Shown here: positions 1 through 5,440 of the stretch, piece after piece
Layout: each line of letters starts with the position of its first letter
Position numbering within the stretch: position 1 is the stretch's first letter
Source of the DNA: DATKYK01 sp034430255
GTDB lineage: Bacteria; Chloroflexota; Dehalococcoidia; E44-bin15
Length of the DNA stretch: 5,881 nt
Assembly (NCBI GenBank): GCA_034430255.1
Contig: DAOUEU010000131.1
Span: forward strand, 1 to 5,881
Direction of reading: 5' to 3'
Notes under the pieces: model-generated
Database searches by the model: none
What the model saw: only the letters and a program-made list of their open reading frames with translations
Told to the model about the DNA's origin: nothing
Position numbers and translations under genes: made by a program

Positions 1-2609
1 AAAGCGACGGGAGCAATCCAGTCGACTACTATGGTGCTTTTGTTGATGATGTGGTGCTGCGCAAATATGTGGCTGGTGCTCCGCCACACATTGATAGTCT
101 CAGTCCCAATGAGGGGCCTGTGGACGCCAGGGTAGTAATTAGCGGGAGCGGTTTTGGCCCCACTCAGGGAGCGAGCATAGCGACATTCGGTGGGGTGAAT
201 GCCGATGTCAGTAGCTGGAGCGACGCCCAGATCGTAGCCTGGGTCCCCGAGGGAGCTGGCAGCGATGTGGCGGTGCACACGAACCAAGGTGATAGCAATG
301 CTATGCCCTTCACCGTTATCGATTCTCCTGTGGATTACTGGGCAGTGATAGTCGGCGTGGAGGATTATCCCGGGACGATACCTGACGTCGACTATGCCGA
401 TGCGGATGCCTGGAATATTCACGATGCCCTACTGGCAGGCCCTAACTGGGAGGAAGGCCACATCACCGTGCTCCTTGACAGCGATGCTACCAAGGCAAAT
501 ATTCACAATGCCATCACTCAGATGGGAAGCAATGGCGACGGCAACGACCTGTTGTTCTTCCACTATTCTGGACATGGAGGTAATGACGCCGACCAGTCCC
601 CCATTGATGAAACTGATGGCCTGGATGAATATTTGGCCCAGTATGACGCTTCCACAGACCCCATATGGGATGATGAGCTTGCAGAGTGGCTTGCTGCGCT
701 GCCCAGCAGGAAGGTCGCTGTGTCGCTGGATGCTTGCTACAGCGGCGGTCAAGTCAGGGGCAGCGGTGGAGACGTAGCCAGATATCTGGCCGCAGTGGGC
801 GTCCCGGCCAGGGGCGATGGTTTCGTCAGGGATATTAATGACATGATAGGTGGCGTTGCCTTAGCTGCCTCTGCTGAAGATGAGGTTAGCTGGGGGTTTG
901 AAGCTCTTCAGAACGGTTTGTACACCTACTATTTCGTTGAAGGGCTAGGAGGGCCAGCGGACTCTAACGCCGATGACGAAATCTCCCTGGAAGAGATATT
1001 CAATTATCTTGATCCGCTGGCTAGCAGTTACTCTGTATCGGAGCCCCAAAATCCGCAGATGTACGATGGCTACCCTGGTGAACTTGTTATCCTGCTATCC
1101 GAACTCAACAATCCACCGAACACTCCTTCCAATCCATCACCAGCAAATCATGCCATCAATACCTCTATCTATGTTGACCTAAGCTGGACAGGAGGAGACC
1201 CCGATGCTGGAGATACCGTGACCTATGACGTCTACTTCGGCACCTCCTCGAGTCCGCCATTGGTCTCTGATAATCAGGCAGCAACCACCTACGACCCGGC
1301 AACCCTGGCCTACAACACCAAGTACTACTGGTATATAACGGCTACGGATAATCACGGCACAGCAAACGGTGGTCCCATATGGGATTTCACCACTGGCTCA
1401 CCGGCGAACAACCCGCCGAATATGCCCAGTAACCCCTCACCACTGAACCATGCCACCGGCCGTTCAATCAACACTGACCTTAGCTGGACAGGGGGAGACC
1501 CGGACGCGGGGGACACAGTGACTTACGATGTCTACTTCGGCACCAGCTCAAGCCCGCCACTGGTCTCCAATGATCAATCGGGGACGACTTACGACCCAGG
1601 GACTCTAGCCGGCCTCACCAAGTATTACTGGAAGATAGTTGCTACAGACAACCATGGGGCGTCAACAACAGGGCCCGTCTGGGACTTTACCACCCAGGCA
1701 GCGCCAAATAATCAACCAAACACACCTTCCAACCCATCGCCAGCGAACCACGCCACCGGTATCTCAATCAATGCTGATGTGAGCTGGACAGGGGGAGACC
1801 CCGATGCTGGGGACACGGTGACTTACGATGTCTACTTTGGCACCAGCGCAACCCCCCCTCCGTTCTCCGACGACCAACCGGGGAGCACCTGTGATCCAGG
1901 GACGTTGAACTACAGCACCAAGTACTACTGGTATGTAGCGGCTATGGATAACCACGGCGCATCCGTTACGGGGCCTCTATGGGATTTTACCACCCAATCG
2001 GAATCTGCAGAACCCACAGAGGTTAGCACTTCGCCGCCGAGTCAGGGAGTAGCAGGCGGAGACTCTTTCTCAGTCAATGTCGTGATAGACCCAAAGGTAG
2101 CTATAGCCGGCGCACAGTTCAACTTGAGCTTTGATCCGGCACTTCTAACAGCAAATGGCGTGACAGAGGGGAATCTGTTGGAACAGGGCGGTGCTTCGAC
2201 TTTCTTTATGCCAGGAACGATAAACAACGGAGCCGGGACCATAACTGGTGTTGCCGGCGCCATTTTAGGAGTGGGACAATCAGTATCATCGGCGGGAACG
2301 TTTGCCACAATTAGCTTTGCCGCTAAGATGTCAACGGGAACATCACCGCTTGATCTGAGCGATGTGCAAGTGGGAGACACAAATGCGATCCCGGTGGCTA
2401 TAACAGTGAGCGATGGAAGCGTTACGATTGACCTTTGGGACGATTGGGACGTAAACCTCGACTCGAGCGTTAATGTCCTCGATATGGTCTTGGTGGGGCA
2501 ATACTGGGGGGCGACTGGTGCTGCGCACTGGATTCGGGAAGATGTTAACAGGGACGGAGCAATCAACGTCCTGGACATGGTACTGATAGGCCAGCATTGG
2601 ACTGGGTAG
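1..2609 (+). CDS. Secreted mosaic protein: TIG, caspase-like protease, three FN3-like repeats, cohesin, dockerin (5' partial)
   Basis: The reading frame is open from the window edge (first whole codon at 3), so the true start is upstream. The GTG at 51 has no ribosome binding site and is used here only for numbering. Before it, the end of another beta-rich domain is visible (DYYGAFVDDVVLRKY, resembling DUF2341/ConA-like tails). Residues about 11-90 form an IPT/TIG domain (motif ISGSGFG). Residues about 95-350 are a C14 caspase/metacaspase domain with catalytic His175 in HYSGHGG and Cys229 in DACYSGG; the Asp two residues before the Cys is typical of metacaspases with Arg/Lys preference. Residues 353-452, 453-552 and 553-649 are three FN3-like modules. 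Residues about 656-793 are a cohesin. Residues 794-852 are a type I dockerin with two calcium loops (DVNLDSSVNVLD and DVNRDGAINVLD). No membrane anchor is visible in the part seen. The protein is probably exported and acts outside the cell. The substrate is unknown; a scaffold or adhesion role with regulated proteolysis is inference. Confidence 0.9.
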   Translation, partial: SDGSNPVDYYGAFVDDVVLRKYVAGAPPHIDSLSPNEGPVDARVVISGSGFGPTQGASIATFGGVNADVSSWSDAQIVAWVPEGAGSDVAVHTNQGDSNAMPFTVIDSPVDYWAVIVGVEDYPGTIPDVDYADADAWNIHDALLAGPNWEEGHITVLLDSDATKANIHNAITQMGSNGDGNDLLFFHYSGHGGNDADQSPIDETDGLDEYLAQYDASTDPIWDDELAEWLAALPSRKVAVSLDACYSGGQVRGSGGDVARYLAAVGVPARGDGFVRDINDMIGGVALAASAEDEVSWGFEALQNGLYTYYFVEGLGGPADSNADDEISLEEIFNYLDPLASSYSVSEPQNPQMYDGYPGELVILLSELNNPPNTPSNPSPANHAINTSIYVDLSWTGGDPDAGDTVTYDVYFGTSSSPPLVSDNQAATTYDPATLAYNTKYYWYITATDNHGTANGGPIWDFTTGSPANNPPNMPSNPSPLNHATGRSINTDLSWTGGDPDAGDTVTYDVYFGTSSSPPLVSNDQSGTTYDPGTLAGLTKYYWKIVATDNHGASTTGPVWDFTTQAAPNNQPNTPSNPSPANHATGISINADVSWTGGDPDAGDTVTYDVYFGTSATPPPFSDDQPGSTCDPGTLNYSTKYYWYVAAMDNHGASVTGPLWDFTTQSESAEPTEVSTSPPSQGVAGGDSFSVNVVIDPKVAIAGAQFNLSFDPALLTANGVTEGNLLEQGGASTFFMPGTINNGAGTITGVAGAILGVGQSVSSAGTFATISFAAKMSTGTSPLDLSDVQVGDTNAIPVAITVSDGSVTIDLWDDWDVNLDSSVNVLDMVLVGQYWGATGAAHWIREDVNRDGAINVLDMVLIGQHWTG
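1107..1997 (+). repeat. Three tandem FN3-like coding repeats, 300-bp period
   Basis: Three copies begin at 1107, 1407 and 1707, an exact 300-base (100-codon) spacing. The third ends near 1997. Each starts with a Pro/Asn-rich linker (for example NNPPNTPSNPSP) and contains LSWTGGDPDAGDTVTYDVYFGTS or a close variant, then a KYYW strand, DNHG and WDFTT. The best DNA conservation runs from about 1182 to 1250 and at the same offset in the other two copies. Differences are mostly at third positions, with some amino acid changes around the SSSPPLVS loop (SATPPPFS in copy 3) and a Tyr-to-Cys change in copy 3 (CDPGTL). They are likely rigid spacers between protease and cohesin that arose by internal duplication. 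Confidence 0.88.
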
Positions 2610-2655
2610 GAGGCTAAATATTGAAACACTACGACTCATTACTAGCCCAGCCTCC
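2609..2655. other. Inverted repeat between convergent genes, possible weak transcription barrier
   Basis: GGAGGCT at 2609-2615 is complementary to AGCCTCC at 2649-2655, with a 33-base loop. Alternative pairings also exist: CTGGG 2602-2606 with CCCAG 2646-2650, and GGCTA 2612-2616 with TAGCC 2643-2647. It lies between the convergent mosaic gene and integrase remnant, where a terminator is expected. There is no T-run after it and the loop is long, so a terminator role is only a possibility. Confidence 0.2.
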
Positions 2656-2688
2656 ATGAGGTATTGAACGAAATAGCGGAAGGTTCAA

Positions 2689-3075
2689 TCAGGAAAAGGG
2701 GCGGTATTTCACTTTATAGGCTCCGGTACATACACATCTTCCACTGTTGGCCAAGGAACTACCCTGTAGGTCTCGTCCCCTGCTCTTTGCCCTATTTTTG
2801 GCTCTGTTGCTACGTTGGTCGTCAAGTAGCTCTACGGCTCGCCGTAGACCCTGGTCTGTCACTGACAAATAGACCTGGGTAGCGGCTGAATTCTCGTGCC
2901 CCAGTAATTCCTGAACTTCCCTGATATTGGCTCCCTTCCCAAGCAAGTCGGTGGCGAACTTATGCCTCATTGTGTGAGTATGAAAGCCGCCAAGTCCTGC
3001 CTTTTTGGCTAACTGCCTTATCTTGTTGCCGATGCATGGTGCTTTGAGCTTGAATACCTTTTCATCAGGTTTCAT
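2689..3075 (-). pseudogene. Integrase fragment: C-terminal catalytic part with Tyr nucleophile
   Basis: Reading from ATG 3075, this 128-residue segment holds the rest of the active site: His34 and Arg37 in HTMRH, His60 in LLGH, and Tyr69 nine residues later in ATQVYLSV, the spacing seen in XerD. The tail after residue 80 is basic and low in family resemblance (SNRAKNRAKSRGRD). The active-site residues are intact, so the inactivation looks recent. The ATG at 3075 has no clear ribosome binding site, so separate translation is doubtful. Confidence 0.75.
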
Positions 3076-3099
3076 ATCACCTACGAAGTTTTGTAGCCT

Positions 3100-3531
3100 T
3101 TAGGCGGTGCTTTGGGCTAGCGGTATAAGCCGATCCTTGCCGCCTTTCCCATTCATAACCACCAAGAAGTCAGGGTGTATATCCCCTGGCTCCAAATTGG
3201 CCAACTCAGAGCGTCTCATGACCGTTTTCAATGCTAGCTCGACTAGCAAGCCGTCACTGCTAATGCAGCCTTTGTGCGTTTTCTTGTTCTCAATGGCACT
3301 AAATAGCTTTTCAATATCGCTGTTTTCAGTATAAGGTGGCATATTCTCTGGCACTTTTACCTTGAAGCCATCCATTGGATCACCGTACCACTTCATGAAA
3401 ACCCTGATCATTTGAGTATAACGGTGAAGCGTTCGGGGTTTTCTATTGGCAAACTGGCTTAAGAATCCCTTGGCCAGTTCAGGTGAGGGTGGACAGCCGT
3501 TTAGGTATTCTTCAACCTGGTTAGCATCTTT
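3100..3531 (-). pseudogene. Integrase fragment: core-binding domain and first catalytic arginine
   Basis: This is the open segment between TAG 3534-3532 and TAA 3102-3100. The first ATG in it is at 3411. It carries the end of the SAM-like core-binding domain, then the first catalytic Arg in KTVMRRSELANL and the beta-hairpin Lys in GKGGKDRLIPL. The family motif is usually TG-x-R; here Gly is replaced by Val, which may be natural or another sign of decay. Alone it lacks the HxxR box, the second His and the Tyr nucleophile, so it cannot cut DNA. Confidence 0.75.
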
Positions 3532-3680
3532 CTAGTGTCGCTCAGGTTCTTAGCCTTTCGCAGCCTCAACCCCAGGTCGTTGTCGTAGATCTCAAAGAGG
3601 TTATCATTGTTCAAGTGTCTTAACATCAGTCGCCTCCTCCCCTCCGGTCCGAGCACCCCTTCCAACAATTCTCTCAACAG

Positions 3681-3700
3681 CAGTTCCTCGGATAGAACTG
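3681..3700 (-). terminator. Small hairpin just downstream of tRNA-Val
   Basis: CAGTTC at 3681-3686 is a perfect inverted match to GAACTG at 3695-3700, with an 8-base loop. It begins 7 bases after the encoded CCA of the tRNA. No T-run follows on the minus strand. It could help end or process the tRNA transcript, or be part of the integrase arm-site region; the evidence is weak. Confidence 0.25.
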
Positions 3701-3706
3701 ATGCTA

Positions 3707-3782
3707 TGGTGGGCAGTACTGGACTTGAACCAGTGACCTCTGCGATGTCAACGCAGCGCTCTAACCACTGAGCTAACCGCCC
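3707..3782 (-). tRNA. tRNA-Val (anticodon GAC)
   Basis: The minus strand folds as a complete 76-nt cloverleaf. Acceptor GGGCGGT pairs with ACTGCCC with one G-U pair. The D arm is GCTC...GAGC with loop AGTGGTTA, the anticodon stem is CTGCG/CGCAG with loop TTGACAT (anticodon GAC, reading GUC and GUU), and the T arm is ACTGG-TTCAAGT-CCAGT. Discriminator A (3710) is followed by an encoded CCA (3709-3707). Without CCA the gene is 3710-3782. The integrase remnant begins 80 bases past its 3' end, so this tRNA is the probable attachment gene; it remains intact. Confidence 0.96.
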
Positions 3783-3790
3783 GTCCGACG

Positions 3791-3819
3791 ATTCTATCAG
3801 ACATAGCTAAACAGGGCAA
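3791..3819 (-). promoter_or_regulatory. Promoter of tRNA-Val
   Basis: On the minus strand, TTGCCC (3819-3814, -35, 4 of 6 matches) and TAGAAT (3796-3791, -10, 5 of 6) are separated by 17 bases. The -10 box ends 8 bases before the first tRNA base, so transcription would start at or next to the mature 5' end. Confidence 0.6.
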
Positions 3820-3907
3820 ACCTTTGGAAACGTGCAAAAATAGAAGATTACTTATCATCGGGTGGATTAGGAATTAGACACTGAAAAGAATACGATTCAT
3901 GTCAGGG

Positions 3908-4147
3908 CTATTCTTTTGCCCGCAGCCTTACACCACTGGTGACATTGATCTGTACAGTTTGACCACAATTAGGGCAGGTTACTTCTATGACAAGCGGTCT
4001 TCCCATCACCCTTTCTATGAGAGATGTTACTATAGAATCAATATTATCCAGCCTCTCATCCAACATATCCAGGCGCTTCATTAACTGCCCCATATCTCGG
4101 TCCTGGCTGACCTGTTTGCTTACCCTAGCTCTATCCTGTGAAACCAA
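3908..4147 (-). CDS. Small coiled-coil protein with a single CPNC zinc-knuckle motif, function unknown
   Basis: This is a 79-residue hypothetical protein. Residues about 22-48 (LMKRLDMLDERLDNIDSIV...) show leucine/isoleucine spacing of a coiled coil and should form a dimer or trimer. Residues 58-61 are CPNC, followed by GQTVQINV, like one half of a zinc ribbon. A metal site would need two chains, which the coiled coil could supply; this is inference. The N-terminus repeats VSQDR at residues 2-6 and 13-17. The chosen TTG start (4147-4145) lies one base after the TAA of the upstream 109-residue gene (TAAATTG), which fits translational coupling, but it lacks a clear ribosome binding site. The ATG at codon 19, with an AGGA ahead of it, is an alternative that removes the VSQDR repeat. 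I do not recognise the family. Confidence 0.6.
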   Translation of the reverse strand: MVSQDRARVSKQVSQDRDMGQLMKRLDMLDERLDNIDSIVTSLIERVMGRPLVIEVTCPNCGQTVQINVTSGVRLRAKE

Positions 4148-4148
4148 T

Positions 4149-4478
4149 TTATAGACTCTTCTCTACAACGCCTAATGATTCTAGCTCAGTTTTATCCTCT
4201 TTCATTAACTTATCTATTTGTTCGGAGACGGTGCGTTCCAAATACTTGCGGAAGGCTTCCCGTGCCGCCGGTGATGACCTTACTGCATCCTTCACCCTCT
4301 GCCATTCACTCGCGATAACTTCGTTTACCTGTTCAACACTTATGGGCTGTTTTCCCTGCCACAATTCTTCTATCCTATCCAAGACCCTAGTTGTCATGGC
4401 CCGTCTAATACGGTCGAAGGAAAGTATCTCCTCCGGACTATATGGTTGCCCCACTTTTCTTTCAGGCCTGTCGGTCAT
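4149..4478 (-). CDS. Charged, all-helical 109-residue protein, function unknown
   Basis: ATG 4478-4476 is preceded by GGGAGGT about 8 bases upstream, which supports this start. The 109-residue product has no signal peptide, membrane segment or cysteine. It is rich in Glu, Arg and Lys and appears almost wholly alpha-helical, with a segment around residues 49-95 (VEQVNEVIASEW, EAFRKYLERTVSEQIDKLM) that could form helical pairs. It is likely cytoplasmic. It is the first gene of a two-gene operon with the coiled-coil/CPNC protein, one base apart, so the two products may act together. I do not recognise the family. TAA is used here as a normal stop codon. Confidence 0.72.
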   Translation of the reverse strand: MTDRPERKVGQPYSPEEILSFDRIRRAMTTRVLDRIEELWQGKQPISVEQVNEVIASEWQRVKDAVRSSPAAREAFRKYLERTVSEQIDKLMKEDKTELESLGVVEKSL

Positions 4479-4514
4479 GGTACACTACCTCCCATTAGAT
4501 TTATTTGACTTACT

Positions 4515-4543
4515 ATCATAAGCTTAGCAGTGTGACTTGTCAA
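4515..4543 (-). promoter_or_regulatory. Near-consensus sigma-70-type promoter for the two-gene operon
   Basis: On the minus strand, a perfect TTGACA (4543-4538) and TATGAT (4520-4515, 5 of 6) are separated by exactly 17 bases. The start codon at 4478 is 37 bases downstream of the -10 box, leaving a short leader that carries the GGGAGGT ribosome binding site. Strong, largely constitutive transcription is expected. Confidence 0.75.
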
Positions 4544-4563
4544 GGTGTAACCGGTCATCCAGG

Positions 4564-4592
4564 TTGATTTTTGATGGGCAGCAGTGTATGAT
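4564..4592 (+). promoter_or_regulatory. Sigma-70-type promoter for the EF-Tu domain-2-like gene
   Basis: TTGATT (4564-4569, 4 of 6) and TATGAT (4587-4592, 5 of 6) are separated by 17 bases. The -10 box lies 26 bases before the ATG, so the leader is about 20 bases and consists mostly of the ribosome binding site. It is arranged back to back with the promoter of the minus-strand operon, the two -35 boxes being 20 bases apart. Confidence 0.65.
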
Positions 4593-4601
4593 ATCCTTTC
4601 A

Positions 4602-4610
4602 AAAGGAGGT
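4602..4610 (+). promoter_or_regulatory. Very strong ribosome binding site
   Basis: AAAGGAGGT matches the anti-Shine-Dalgarno end of 16S rRNA over its whole length and sits 8 bases before the ATG at 4619. It decides the start of the EF-Tu domain-2-like gene and predicts high expression. Confidence 0.8.
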
Positions 4611-4618
4611 ATCCGAAG

Positions 4619-4873
4619 ATGGGCGAAGTGGAGATTGGTAAGGTAACGGATTTTTTTGCTAAGCCTGTTGTAGCTGGTATAGAGCTAAGCGGCACATTGA
4701 AAACAGGTGATAAAATCCATATCAAGGGCAGCACTACAGATATGGAACTTACGGTAGAGTCCATGCAAGTTGATCGCGTCGATATCACCGATGGCAAGCC
4801 CGGCGACCTTGTGGGCATAAAAGTTCCTGATAGGGTAAGGCAGGGTGACAGCGTTTACAAAGTCACTGAATAG
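4619..4873 (+). CDS. Stand-alone EF-Tu domain-2-like beta-barrel protein (translation elongation factor-like)
   Basis: The 84-residue product is nearly all one beta-barrel domain of the EF-Tu/IF2 domain-2 type. Visible landmarks are IGKVTDFFAKPVVAGIEL at the first strands, SGTLKTGDKIHIKG, the central VESMQVDRVDI, and KPGDLVGIKVPDRVRQGDSVY at the end. In elongation and initiation factors this domain contacts ribosomal RNA or the aminoacyl-tRNA end, but here the GTPase domain is absent, so it is not a translation GTPase. Similar single-domain proteins are known to me from Dehalococcoides and archaea, usually annotated as elongation factor-like; their function is not established. The gene is monocistronic with its own promoter and a full-length ribosome binding site. 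Its last 11 bases overlap the 3' end of the convergent ribH. Confidence 0.88.
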   Translation: MGEVEIGKVTDFFAKPVVAGIELSGTLKTGDKIHIKGSTTDMELTVESMQVDRVDITDGKPGDLVGIKVPDRVRQGDSVYKVTE

Positions 4874-5333
4874 CCTTAAGCAAATTCGCCATCTCAATAG
4901 CACTTACTGCAGCAGCAAAGCCTTTATTACCCTCTTTAGCCCCTGCTCTCTGAATAGCCTGTTCCAAAGTATCGGCGGTGATTATGCCTTGTATTATCGG
5001 TAGACCGGTATCCAAACTCACTCTGCCGATTCCCCGATTCACTTCGGAAGCAACATACTCAGAATGAGGAGTGCCACCTCGAATCACCGCGCCAAGACAT
5101 ACTATAGCATCGTACTTATTACTCTGTGCTAGTTTTTTGCCTACAAGAGGGATCTCCAGACAACCCGGAGTCCAGGCAACATCGATCTCACCCTCAGCGA
5201 CACCGTGGCGCAGCAAAGCATCCTTTGCTCCCTCAAGCAGCTTTGTGGTTATTAACTCATTAAAACGGGAAACAACCAAGGCAAACTTGAGACCTTTCCC
5301 TATCAGGACACCTTCGTACTTATGCTTAGCCAT
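4863..5333 (-). CDS. ribH: 6,7-dimethyl-8-ribityllumazine synthase
   Basis: This enzyme condenses 5-amino-6-ribitylamino-uracil with 3,4-dihydroxy-2-butanone 4-phosphate to make the lumazine precursor of riboflavin. The 156 residues equal the usual family length. Family motifs are in order: SRFNE (22-26), PGCLEIP (56-62), GAVIRGGTPHSEYV (81-94) with the proton-transfer His90, GIITADTLEQA (116-126) and RAGAKEGNKG (129-138) with the phosphate-binding Arg129 region. The enzyme normally assembles as pentamers or 60-subunit shells in the cytoplasm. ATG 5333 is preceded by AGGAGG six bases upstream. It follows the ribA/ribBA gene on the same strand after about 107 bases, as in riboflavin operons, and its end overlaps the convergent EF-Tu domain-2-like gene by 11 bases. 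Confidence 0.97.
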   Translation of the reverse strand: MAKHKYEGVLIGKGLKFALVVSRFNELITTKLLEGAKDALLRHGVAEGEIDVAWTPGCLEIPLVGKKLAQSNKYDAIVCLGAVIRGGTPHSEYVASEVNRGIGRVSLDTGLPIIQGIITADTLEQAIQRAGAKEGNKGFAAAVSAIEMANLLKAIQ

Positions 5334-5349
5334 TCTTAGCCTCCTATAA

Positions 5350-5397
5350 ACAAATTCCAGATTTCAACATCCAGATTCCAAATCAAGTTCAAATGCC
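5350..5397. repeat. Degenerate AT-rich short tandem repeat in the ribA-ribH spacer
   Basis: TCCAGATT occurs at 5356-5363 and again at 5370-5377, a 14-base period, followed by the looser related units TTCCAAATC and GTTCAAATGCCC. The whole 5334-5440 spacer is AT-rich and holds no reading frame. Similar wandering CCAAAT/CAAAT-type tracts occur between genes in many environmental bacterial genomes. No function is evident, and I see no promoter or terminator in it. Confidence 0.4.
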
Positions 5398-5440
5398 CAA
5401 ACGCCAGACTATCTCTCTAATATTCTAGCTTGGCCTTTTG

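Larger units (their letters stand above)
2689..3626 (-). pseudogene. Tyrosine recombinase (XerC/D-like integrase), disrupted by a frameshift and an in-frame stop
   Basis: The ancestral gene can be rebuilt from ATG at 3626-3624, preceded by a strong GGAGGAGG ribosome binding site about 6 bases upstream, to the TGA at 2691-2689, about 312 codons, the normal size of a phage or island integrase. The first 41 codons (MLRHLNNDNLFEIYDNDLGL... to ...MLTRLKNT) end at TAA 3503-3501. The matching continuation (EEYLNGCPPSPELAKGFL) lies in the frame one base back, so one base appears lost near 3505-3520. The core-binding domain (RKPRTLHRYTQMIRVFMKWY) and first half of the catalytic domain follow. An in-frame TAA (3102-3100) then cuts the protein after LIPLAQSTA, and the same frame resumes as RLQNFVGDMKPDEKVF. 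Both lesions precede the C-terminal catalytic residues, so no full-length enzyme is expected. An assembly error would be the main alternative. Confidence 0.85.

Noticed and set aside
51..53. GTG as the start codon of the large mosaic protein
   Set aside because: The frame is open upstream to the window edge, encodes a domain-like tail (DYYGAFVDD), and there is no ribosome binding site before 51.
339..346. TGGGCAGT matching the 3' acceptor part of tRNA-Val, as a possible second attachment site
   Set aside because: Eight bases are too few, the match does not extend into the T arm, and it lies in conserved codons of the caspase domain (DYWAVI).
394..1182. Alternative open frames on both strands inside the caspase region
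   Set aside because: They lie wholly inside the well-supported protease frame, are low-complexity or Met/Ser-rich, and lack ribosome binding sites or family motifs.
1107..1997. CRISPR or non-coding tandem array
   Set aside because: The 300-base units are fully coding, in frame, and encode FN3-like modules.
2042..2657. Minus-strand open frames opposite the cohesin and dockerin
   Set aside because: They are antisense shadows of strongly supported domains and show no recognisable protein features.
3100..3102. TAA read as an amino acid (recoded stop)
   Set aside because: TAA ends the 109-residue gene normally at 4149-4151, and the same integrase also carries a separate frameshift, so simple decay explains it better.
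2664..3334. Plus-strand open frames opposite the integrase
   Set aside because: The minus-strand frame has the conserved recombinase residues; the plus-strand products resemble nothing and have no translation signals.
5334..5440. FMN riboswitch in the riboflavin operon
   Set aside because: The spacer is short, AT-rich and lacks the conserved AGGGGC-type FMN element; such a switch would sit upstream of the first operon gene, outside the window.
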